This document shows, piece by piece, positions 9,310 to 21,300 of a stretch of 64,000 nt of DNA; the first letter of the stretch is position 1; each line of letters starts with the position of its first letter. This stretch comes from Isoperla grammatica. Taxonomy: Eukaryota; Arthropoda; Insecta; Plecoptera; Perlodidae. The stretch lies in contig OX246747.1 of assembly GCA_945910005.1 (NCBI GenBank), positions 5,390,274 to 5,454,273 on the forward strand, written 5' to 3'. Below the pieces are notes generated by a model. The model saw only the letters and a program-made list of their open reading frames with translations. It was not told the origin of the DNA and did no database searches. The translations under genes were made by a program, and so were the position numbers.

Positions 9310-12300
9310 ATGGCGCAAGTGACAGTTCGTCGCCGTTTAAGGCGTAAATTATTGCTGCTTCTTCATCTCGTTAATGTTAGGTTGCAAGTGTTGGCTCTTT
9401 CTACCGAGCGTCGGTTTTGGCTAAGAGGCATATTTGAAAAGCGGACCTCTTTAGGTAACTACTACACCTTGGTACCAGAAATGAGGTTAGGTGATGAGGA
9501 TTCGCATATGAATTACTTTCGAATGTCAAAGGAGTCATTTGACTGGTTACTCGTCAAAGTATCACCTATTCTAAAACGGCCATCACCTTCTCTGCGAAGA
9601 CAAGCTATTGAACCCGGGCTAAAATTAGCTTTGACATTGAGGTATGTTATGCCCCATAGAAAAGTTGCATGAAATTCCTAGCCCTAGCGCCTAGGCATAC
9701 TCTTGTTTTGTGGCAACAAGACGTACTAGTACTATAATATTTTCCATTTCAACTTACACAGTTGTAAACTCAAACCTCAAAAGAAGTCGTTAATGTTATT
9801 AGAGACCATAAATGTCAATCATGCCTTTCTTCCGCAAAGTACTCACCATCCCTTGTAGTACAGGCAGCTCCAAGCCATATTGACCTCCAACGAAAGCGCA
9901 AAAAATACCTTACTACCCCCACTGTATCAACAATTAAACACAATTATTATGTGATGTGGGCAGGGAAGCCTTTCAATCAATATCCATTGATTGATTGGTA
10001 AATCATAATTTGGTAATCATAAATATGATTAGATAACTCTTCAAGAACATTGTAGACTTATTGCTCAGCCATCAACCCGTCCAGCTGATAAGCTTGCGAA
10101 CTGCAGGCCTCGGACACTGGATCCTCGCTACTTGAGATTGCTGAGTAGACAGTACAAGCCTCTCCATATGTTTGTAGACTGACAAGCAGCATATGGGGAT
10201 TTCAGGCAGATCACTGTTTAATTATTACATATGACTGTACTCCATAAGCTAACATTATGGGAACAAGGAGTGGATGAGGTAACCCCCTCTCCCCCACTCC
10301 TTGCTGCAAGAGCTTGCAATCGCTCTCTTCTAATCTGGCAGCCGAACCGATGGGAAGTTCATTTAGGATGATAGGATTGAAAGTGATAAGCTTATGTAAG
10401 TAGAATAGTAGTTGTTTTTATTAAATAATTTACAATCTTACAAGGCTTATGAATTAACCAGAAAATCCTTCCCTCTCATTCCCAATATCAGTGAGTAAAT
10501 CAAGCTCCAGGTGTCGATAATAGATTGACTGGTAATCAATCTGATTGTCGGCACAACAAATTGGTGGCAGCTACGGGATAATCTTTTTTCCTTACTAACA
10601 CTTTGGAAAAAGAACCCACTGGAGTTTTGATTGCTGATTGATATTGGTGTGAGAGGTTGGGTAGTGTATCACAAGAAAACATCATTGGGTAAGTTATTGC
10701 ACATTATTACTACGCATGCAGTGTGCTTAACACAGTTGAGTGTACCTTGCCGAACATCATTGGTTTCCGTAAGAATAAAGTTAGCTCAGTATTTGTAAAT
10801 TAAATTTTTCTGATCACACGATCTAAAAATTAATCAAAATGGCCGTTACAAAAGAACAGTTTGAGAGACTAGTTCAGGAGCTGACTCACATAAGAACTCA
10901 GTTTGGGCAGTTGCAAACTGCATACGAACAAGTTCGAGCTGAGCTAGTGACGGTTAAAGCTGAGGCAGCTGTTCGCCCTACCCAGGCGCAGCAGCACGAA
11001 CATAATGGAAACCAGGGTGAATTGGCTGTGGTAAAAGACCTCACTGTGGGCAATATGATCAAGCCCTGGAAGGGAGACGCCTCGGATTTACCAGTCGAGG
11101 GTTTCCTCTCCCAGATCGATAAGGCAGCTGATCTAGGATCCTGGATGGAGACCGACAAGATGAAGATCATTGGTCTCAAATTGCTCGGGCCTGCACTTAC
11201 TTTTCTAGAAAGTAATGCAGAGCTTCAGGCTCCTGGGATCTCATACGCTAAGTTCCGAGCAGCGTTGATTGAACGATTTCGGTCTAAACAACCGGATCAG
11301 TTTTATTACACGCAGCTCCAAAATGCTAAACAGACTGCTGGCGAATCACCCGAAGCCTTTGCTGACCGTTGCAAGCAGTTATGCCTTGCAACTATTCAGA
11401 AAGTAGGGGACGCGCGGGAGCAGCAGATTATAAACAGGGAAGCTGAGCGTAGGTTATTAGCCGCTTACACAAACGGTCTCTCGGGCAATGTAGGATTACA
11501 GGTACGATACCGTATGCCAAGCACACTAGCGGAGGCGATAACTCTCGCAGTCGCGGTTAATTCGACCGACCAGGCTGCGAGGGAACAAGAACCAAAATCA
11601 TCCAAGGTAGTGTACGCGACTCAATCTAATAGCGTAACTTGTTACTCGTGTAACAAAAAGGGTCACTATTCCCGAGACTGCAGAGGGAATAAAGCCAATC
11701 AAGCGAAGGCTAGTCCCCCAGAGTCCGGTGAACCCCCGACAAAAGTAAACGGTAACAAGCACAAGGGAAAGAAACCTCCATTTTGTGCGCATTGTCGGAA
11801 GCCAGGACATCTGAGCCGGAACTGCTGGCATAAGCCATCGCCGGAGGCCGCAACGCAAGACCCAAAAGGTCAAGGTTCGTTGAGGGCCCCATCAACGAGC
11901 CAGAACTAGTCCAACAGGTGACGGTGCCTAGTGTAGCTACGCCCGATAATGGAGACTGTGAAGTTCTCATTGAGGTAGAGATAGAAGGAATAGTCAGACA
12001 GCTACTGGTCGATACCGGAGCTACGATTTCTATCCTACAACCAGGCGTTAGCACAGATGCACTTAGGACCGATCATACACGGGCTAGGGGCGTAACAGGA
12101 ACAACTATTCAGATACTTGGGCTACAATCTGTTACGTTCAGTATCCAAAATCAAAATTATAAACATCAGTTTCATGTAGCCAATCTAGATCTACCATTCG
12201 ATGGCATCCTAGGCGTGGACTTTCTCTCACGGGAGAAAGGAGTATTAAACTTCGACTCACAAACCCTACGCATTAAACATAGTGAAGTACCATTTATTGG

Positions 12301-15300
12301 GAAAGCAGCACGTGCAGCTACGTGTCCTAACGGGCATAAATGCAACACATGTTCTACCAGATTCACTAACGTTCACTTGGAAGTAATTAATCCAGGTGTC
12401 CAGGAATCGACACGCGGACGGAAGGGCCTAATTACCCCTGCCGCTCGAGCCTTGTCAGGAACTCCAACGGGTACGCGTAACCCTAGTGAGAATTCAGCAC
12501 AGGCAGGTAGTTCAACCAGCACAGTTAAGTCTGCGAACACTACAACTAAAGGTTGGAAAGTTTATGCGCAGGAAACCACCATGTTGCCTAGCCGTAGTGA
12601 AGTCATTGTATATGGGAGACTAGATCGAGGAGGTCCTAGTATTCCTACCGACGTAGTTGTCGAACCCCAAGCGGTGCAACTACACGGTGTGTTAGTGGCC
12701 AGAGTTGCGGCTAGCACGAACGGCAATCTAGTTCCCCTCAAACTCATGAATGTTGGGATGGATCCGATCCAACTAGTGAAAAACACTTTGTTGGGAGAGG
12801 CAGAAAGAATGGATTCAAATGTGTCCGAAACCCAGCGAGATATCCGTGCAGTGCTGCCTGATGTCAAAAGGCGAGCAATGGAAACAGATAATGCACAGCA
12901 AGATAAGGCCAAAGTAAAGGCACTTCTCGAGAGCAAACTAGCACACTTAGAGCCTCAAAGTAGGGCTAAGGTAAACAGCGTACTTGATCAATACGTTGAG
13001 TTGTTCTCCGAGTCAGAGGATACGCTCGGGTGTACAAGTATGGTTAAACATACAATTGACACAGGAGATGCAAAGCCAGTGCGCAAGCATCCATACCGGA
13101 TACCGCATGCCTTGAAGGGTGTGGTTGACGAGCATATAGATGATATGCTTCGAAAGGGTATAATTGAACCATCAAACTCTCCCTGGTCCGCACCCATTAT
13201 TTTGGTACCTAAAAAGGTTGCAGAAGGAGCTGAACCCAAGTACAGATTGGTCACTGACTTTAGAGGGTTAAATCAGGTCAGTAAAGGGGATGCTTACCCC
13301 CTACCAAACATAACCGAAACTCTAGACAACCTAGGGAATTGTAAATATTTTACAACGTTGGACCTGCGAAGCGGATATTACCAATGCCAAATCGATGAGA
13401 AGGACAGAGAAAAAACTGGGTTTTCCACCCCTACCGGTCATTATCACTACAACCGGATGGCGTTTGGACTGTGTGGAGCCCCAGCTACCTTCCAGAGATT
13501 GATGGACTGTGTGCTCGCAGGCCTAACTAATATAGAATGCATGATATATCTGGACGATATCATTCTATATAGCCGTACAATCGATGACCACGTTGAAAGT
13601 CTGCGTAAGGTGTTTGAAAGGCTCAAAGAAGCTAACCTAAAAATCCAGCCAGACAAATGTACATTTGCCCAATCTGAAGTAAATTACCTCGGTCATGTAG
13701 TCACTCGCGACGGTGTAAAACCTGACCCGCGGCTTACGACAGCCATTAAGGACTACAAGAGACCACAGAATGTCAAAGATGTACGAGCATTCCTAGGATT
13801 GTCGGGTTACTATAGAAAATTTATTGAAAATTACGCTGATAAGGCACACCCTCTAACGCAGTTGACGAAGCAGGACGTTCCATTTGTTTGGACGAACCAG
13901 CATCAACAAGCGTTCGAAAATTTAAAAGCGCAACTCTGTGGAGAATCCATTTTGAATTATCCAGTCTTTACAGAGCCGTTTATTTTGGCAACCGATGCTA
14001 GTGGACTTGCCGTAGGAGCAGTCCTATCACAAAAAATCAATGGCGTGGAGAAACCAATAGCATACGCATCGCGACAGCTCAACAAAGCTGAACGAAATTA
14101 TAGTACCACCGATCGCGAACTACTCGCGGTAGTATGGGCAACAAAGTACTTCCGATGCTATCTATTTGGCCGCCCATTCACACTTTTCACTGATCATGCA
14201 CCACTGAGGTGGATGTTGAAGTTAAAAGAGCCTAAATCGTCTCGATTAACACGGTGGATGGTACGACTATCCGAGTTTGAATTCGAAATAATTCACAAAC
14301 CGGGCAAAAGTAATACAAATGCCGATGCGCTGAGTCGTCAAGTGAACGTACTCGCAACCAGAGGGAAAACAACCTATCTACCCCTGATGAGCAGAGACCT
14401 ATTCTTACAGGAACAACAAAATGATGACAATTGCTATAACATCATCCAAAACCTGGCAGAGCCTGAATACGAAGAACAATTTCAGCTCGACGAAGACGGT
14501 CTGCTGTATCATGTAAATGGCGACATCTGGCGTATAGTCGTACCCGCTAACCTGATTCAACGCATAATTCAGAACCATCACGATACAGTGTTTAGTGGAC
14601 ATCAAGGTGTGAAACGCACGATTGACATAGTACAGGCGCGATACTATTGGAAAACTCTGAGACGAGACATTGAAAAATATGTACTCGAATGCGACTCGTG
14701 TGCGAAACGTAAACCAGGTAAGCGTAAGGTAATACCACTGGGCACACACGAGGAAACTTCCAATCCATTCGAATTGGTAAGCATGGATATAGTTGGTCCA
14801 CTTCCTACTACTACCAATGGAAATAAATATTTGCTGACGTTCATTGACTATTTCACTCGGTACTGCGAAGCAATTCCTATCAAAGATCAAACAGCTGAAA
14901 CAGTAGCTCGAGAGTTTGTCGAGAAAATCATAACACGACACGGTACACCTAAGAAGTTGTTAACTGACCAAGGTCGAAATTTTGTTTCTGCATTGATGCA
15001 GGAGACCTGTCGATTGTTGAAAATAAAGAAATTACAAACAAGTCCGTATAATCCAATGTCAAACGGTATGGTCGAGCGACTACACCAGACGCTCGCTAAC
15101 ATGATTGCACAGTATGTGGACAAAGACCACAAAACGTGGGACCGGTTCGTACCTTATGCCACGATGGCTTACAGAAGTACACCGAACGACGTAACTGGTT
15201 ACTCTCCATATTACTTGTTGCATGGCCGAGAGATGAGCCTACCGTTTAATGACAACCTAGAACCAAACCTAATAGGGGATGAATCGGAACAACAACAACA

Positions 15301-18300
15301 ACTTGCCGACAAACTTAACGAAGCTTATGAATTAGTCAAACAAAATAATCGCAAGGCTCGTGATTCACAAAAACGATATTACGACCAAAAGGCAAAACCA
15401 CAATCATACAATGTGGGTGAATACGTCTACTTGCATAACGCAGCAATGAAACCGGGACTGAGTAAGAAACTTGCTAGCCCGTGGACTGGACCATACAAAA
15501 TTTTGGAAAAAATTGGCAACGAAAATTATAAGCTCCAGCTTAACAAAAACAAGGAAACTATTATCCATTCTAATCGCATAAAACCCTGCAAAATGCCGGT
15601 TGAACCCAAGAAACCTAGGGGGCGACCTAAATTAGCAAAAGCTCAGAATGTGACACAACCAATAGATCAAGCCAAACCAATAATGGCCAAAAGACCACGA
15701 GGGAGACCTAAGAAAGTAATAGTCCAAAACCCCGATAGTCCGATAGATAGTGATAGTTCGACCTCATCAAATAGACAACAGCGATGTCCTAGGAAAGGCA
15801 ACCACCAGCATATGCAACAGACGGCAGATGATGTTGAGGAAATGCCTACGATGCAACGTACACGCGGTCAAACGAGAACAGACATTGAAGTCATAAGTCC
15901 ATTGTCCGACCAATCCGAGGATGAGGCAGACACAATGCCACCGCATAGGCATGTTCCAGTTGAAATTCATCGATCCACATCACCGTCTCCGGTAGAGTCA
16001 GCTTGCGAGTCATCTGACGAAGGTTCTGTTGTAGCGGGAGACGAATCTCCAGAGAGTGAAACAACAGAAACCGACGCAGACGACAACGATAACGAGGACC
16101 CGAACAATGAACAGTTGGGTCTCGATAAAGACTCTACTGATAGTGAAACTTCAGCCGCGGAAGGTTGTTCAAGTCCGCAACTGCTGGGCAGAGGTCAAAC
16201 TAGCGCTGTAGTAGAAGACGCACCAGAGACAGAGGAAAGACAATCTATCGAGAAGGTGGCAAACTCTAACGCCGAGCACGAAGATTCACAAATAGAACAA
16301 GCTGGCGTGGACGACGAGGTATTCCAGTCAGAAAATGATGATACCGGAACAACACTCGCACAATCCACGCCGCTCGTAACTACAGAAACACTCGCAGCCA
16401 GATACAATTTGCGGTCCCGAGCAAGATTGCAGTCCTCATCCTCTAGCCCGAAGGTACACGAGAAAAAGTAAAAAAAAAAAAGAGGGAGAGAGAGATATGT
16501 AATCACAATCTTGGACTCAAACAGATATGTATGCTGCAGACGGGTATCTAGCAGTGTTAACAACATGCGAGAGTCAACAACTGAATCGTGGATTGCTGAC
16601 ATGAAGACGTGCATGCATGTTATATTAATTAGTGTAGACATGGACCGGGTTTAGGCCTATGTATATTATGATGTTGACAATGTCAAATATCACATGACAG
16701 GCAGGCCTATTTGTTAATAACTGTGTCTGAGTTTCAGAATGTCAACAAGGTACCACATATTCCATCTGTCCAGCTGATTTAGCAATATATACATATCGAG
16801 CAGAAGGATGCGAGGTCGCGTTGTTCCTAGGGCAGGAAGACGTCGCTCGGAGAACGTGCGACCGGAGACTGCTGCCCGACGGTTTCAAGCCACGATGGTT
16901 CCGGACGCCGGACAAGACGTCCTGGATCTACAGTGTGGACCGGACCACCAAGCTGGTACAGCGGTGTCGGGGCCCGGCTAACAGCTCGGCCCAGACCCAG
17001 GTTATCACTGGAACAGGAGTGTTACCAATGTTAAAACAGAACGTGACGCATTGCCTAACGGCATGAAAAGAGAAGAAAAGGAGGCCTGTCTCTACTGGTT
17101 GACCAGATCTTACATGATGGCCTGATTAAGCCAAATGTGGGCATATGATAAAAAAAAAAAAAAAACCAATGTCATCTAATTGCTATTATTATTCTACAGA
17201 TTTTAAATTATTGCCATATAGTAACGGGAAATCCTATGCCACAATAGATGCAAATCCAATTATTTCTCCTGAAATTTCAACAATATTAGATCTTGAATAT
17301 GAGCATCTAACAAGTGAAAATTTTAGTCAGCATGAGGATTTCAAAGAATTCACATTAGAGAAGGCAATAATAAGCAATGATGGTGAACGAAGTCTAAAAA
17401 TTAATGAGCTCCTTAAGCAGATAAACAAAATAAAAGACACTAGATACAGCAACCAAGTTAAACACTCAGCCATTTATGGAAGTGAAGGACTAATTACTGT
17501 TCTCTCTGTACTAGGAGTACTGTGGTACCTACTGCGGTTGAAAAGGTCGGCGAAGGTCAAGCCCCCAGCTGTGCATGTCGCAGTGACGACAGCTGATCCA
17601 GTCGCTCCGGCAGATGAGCGAGCGGCTACGTCACAGGCCGGGTTGGACAACCTGGCGATGACTGCCGATGAGCCGGAAAGCTGCACGCTGCATCTAGCGC
17701 AGCCCGCTCCCCGGGTGTTGTACCGCCGGCCGGCATGTCAGCTCGTTGGACAATAACTTGTCCTCCCCCCCCCCCCCAACCTGATGGAAGAACACAACAA
17801 AATCAGACCAGAAGAGCAATGATATGTACAACATGATACAATTCAATTGGGCTCATGACTAGATTACCATACGATACCACTGGGCATTGAAATTTAAATA
17901 CAGAGTAACGATAGTTAGTAAACTAAATTATTGAATAATAAGAATAAGAATCTTTATTTCACATGAGACTCTAAGTCAGTAAAGTAAAACACAGCCAAAC
18001 GTGGAGAACTATGGAAATCTGTCATGGAATGCCTACTTCTGAGAAACAATGTTATAACAACATGTTTAAATAATAATTAAGATAAATCTGAAATAATTAA
18101 TCATAGTAGTTAGAATTCAAATGAACACCTTAGGTAGGTAGCCTAAAAGCAAGCATTTATAATTTTGTAGACCCTAGGCCTAATGCTGATTCGACATAAA
18201 ATGTCAAGCTTTGATTGAAACATAGGTTCTAGCCAACTAGGCCTAATGAGAATTGAAACGGCTGAATGCCATAAGTTTGGCAACTCTGAACAGGGCCCAA

Positions 18301-21300
18301 GCCACAATAACTAAGGTAGGCCTACTAGGCCATTGGGTTTGACACTAGGCCTAAGACTAAATGCTAGTGGCAAGGAAAATCATGTACGAAACCTGGGGCC
18401 AGGTTCAAGATTTCAAGTATAAATATGCGAATCAGTAGGCAATTTTTAAAATATTACGAAAATGTATTTAAAAGTAAACACTTACCTTTTACAGGCCTAG
18501 GTTAGGCTACATGATTGTACACCATAGATGAGGGCTTAAGTCCAAGGAAGATTCACGGACACTCTCACCAAGCTAGATAATGACTGTGTCAACGCTAAGT
18601 TTACCGAAAACCGTGTTTCACACGCAAGAAGTGAGGTTAGAAACGATGTAAACAAACCCATTTCGGTAGGCCTACGCTGTTCACAGAAAGTTAACTCTAG
18701 TTTTACGAGCACTTATTTGGTATATTTTGGAATAAATTGAGCTTATAACGCACACGTCTATTCGTGAAGGAAGTCAGCTTAGAATGAACGAGAAGAGACG
18801 CGTCCAGAGCAACCGTTTAGATAACTTAAAGCAACTACGCGCGTTCCTTGTTGTCTGGCTGTAATGAATAGGCCCACAATCTACCACTATCACCCCTAGT
18901 GGGCCGAGAAATGCAGGCAAACACTGATAAAGTGCCCTGAGTACCGTCTACAGAGCTAGCAGACAGTAGGTTTCTAACGACATCTTCTGTACGCCAAGCC
19001 GTAAGACAAAAACTCGGAATGAATAAAGTGGGAAAATACCCAAACAACGTCGAAAGTTGGCTGGAACGCCAGTGACAGCTGATGTATTGTCACAGCTGAC
19101 AGGATGCAAGGTCGCTGCAAGGTCAGCAAATGCACCACTGTGTAAATCACAACAAAAGAGTAGAGCGCCGATTTCAAATCAGCCAACTCCAAGTAACGTT
19201 CAACGATCTTAAATACATAGGGTAATCGGAATATATTCCGTGCTATCGTGCTGAAACTTTCGCAACGACATAGACACGGGAGACAAATTACATGTGCAAT
19301 AACTAAAGTAAATTCCAAGCAAATTACTCCACTCGTCGGAGATCGTAATTTTGTATCATCAAAACAAAGTAAACCAAGTAAGTGGGAGACAGTCACTTTG
19401 TAGGATTAACATCACAACGTCGCATGACGCTTGAAAAGTTATGAAACCCAAATTAAATTTGTTTTGTTTTTCTGAAAAGAATTCATATCACAGATATAGC
19501 CTTCTTTTAAAAAGTGGGAAGCTGTGATGTGGGCAGGGAAGCCTTTCAATCAATATCCATTGATTGATTGGTAAATCATAATTTGGTAATCATAAATATG
19601 ATTAGATAACTCTTCAAGAACATTGTAGACTTATTGCTCAGCCATCAACCCGTCCAGCTGATAAGCTTGCGAACTGCAGGCCTCGGACACTGGATCCTCG
19701 CTACTTGAGATTGCTGAGTAGACAGTACAAGCCTCTCCATATGTTTGTAGACTGACAAGCAGCATATGGGGATTTCAGGCAGATCACTGTTTAATTATTA
19801 CATATGACTGTACTCCATAAGCTAACATTATGGGAACAAGGAGTGGATGAGGTAACCCCCTCTCCCCCACTCCTTGCTGCAAGAGCTTGCAATCGCTCTC
19901 TTCTAATCTGGCAGCCGAACCGATAGGAAGTTCATTTAGGATGATAGGATTGAAAGTGATAAGCTTATGTAAGTAGAATAGTAGTTGTTTTTATTAAATA
20001 ATTTACAATCTTACAAGGCTTATGAATTAACCAGAAAATCCTTCCCTCTCATTCCCAATATCAGTGAGTAAATCAAGCTCCAGGTGTCGATAATAGATTG
20101 ACTGGTAATCAATCTGATTGTCGGCACAACAATTAGTTTTAATAACTAACTTTAGCGATCCTCAAATTCGGTACGTGATGTTAACTTAGATTTTAGGTTA
20201 TTTATTTCGAAGACAAAATAATCGGAGGTTTACTTGATTTTGGAAGCTACGCATCTACCCTTCTTGCTGGTCGGAGAAACTGTCAACGTGATTGAAGTTT
20301 ACAACCTCGTACAAAGAGAGCAATAAACCAACCGCGATTGAACCCAACATTTGCCGCTGTGCTAGTTGATATGGAAAATACAGTAGGCCCTGTAGTTGTA
20401 TGCTGTTCTCTGGATGTGTTTCTATTTTATCCCTGTAGATACTTGGCATCAGGTGACTCGATGCGGTCTATGTCGTTTAATGAGAGAGTGGGCAAGAGCA
20501 CAACCTCAAAAATTGTTCGAGAAACTTGTGGCGCTATTTGGGAAGTATTAAACGAAGAAGTTCTTCCAACCCCAACTGCTGAGAAATGGGTAGAGATTAG
20601 TGAGGAATTCCTAACCAAATGGAACTTTCCAAACTGCGTAGGCAGCATTGACGGGAAGCATGTTGCAATTCAGGTAGGTCTAAACCCATGTAGGTACCAG
20701 TAACTCAGTGTACAATATAACATTTATACATAATCATTCACATTTTCTATGGATTTTGATTGCCCTGTCGCTAATCAAAAACTTTTCTTTCTTTAAAACA
20801 GGCACCTAACAAATCGGGCTCCTATTTCTATAATTATAAAGGTCAGTTCAGTATTGTACTAATGGCCTGCTGTGATGAAAATTATTGTTTTACATTAGTT
20901 GATATTGGAGCTTCAGGACATCAAAGCGATGGAGGAATATTTGCGAACTCAAACTTCGGAAATGCTATTATAGACGAGTTACTGCCAGTTCCACCAGAAA
21001 TGCGCATCTTTTCATATACATTGCCAAGTGTATTTGTAGGTGATGCAGCATTCCCTTTGCGGCCCAACCTTATGCGACCTTTCCCTACTACAAGTAATGC
21101 TCCAGAAAATGTGGTCTACAACTATAGACTTAGCAGGGCCCGTCGAATGATAGAAAATACATTTGGAATTATGGCAGCCAGATGGCGGATTTACAGAAAA
21201 CCTATAATTGCTAGTACCAAGACAGTGGAAGCTATCATTGCGGCAACAGTGTTTCTTCATAACTGGCTACAAAGAATGAGCAATCAAATGCGTACTGGTT

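Larger units (their letters stand above)
9950..20131 (+). mobile_element. Young Gypsy-superfamily LTR retrotransposon
   Basis: Two 609-bp LTRs bound gag, pol and an env-like region in the order typical of Gypsy elements (integrase after RNase H). The 4-bp sequence ATTA flanks both ends (9946-9949 and 20132-20135) and is the target duplication. The two LTRs differ at one aligned position (G at 10352, A at 19925), so the insertion is very recent. It lies in intron 1 of the Harbinger transposase in the same orientation. The leader 10559-10838 starts with TTGGTGGCAGC, the likely primer-binding site; I did not assign the tRNA. Confidence 0.95.

Noticed and set aside
14405..14941. 178-codon minus-strand frame
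   Set aside because: Antisense shadow of Gypsy pol; composition is typical of reversed integrase codons.
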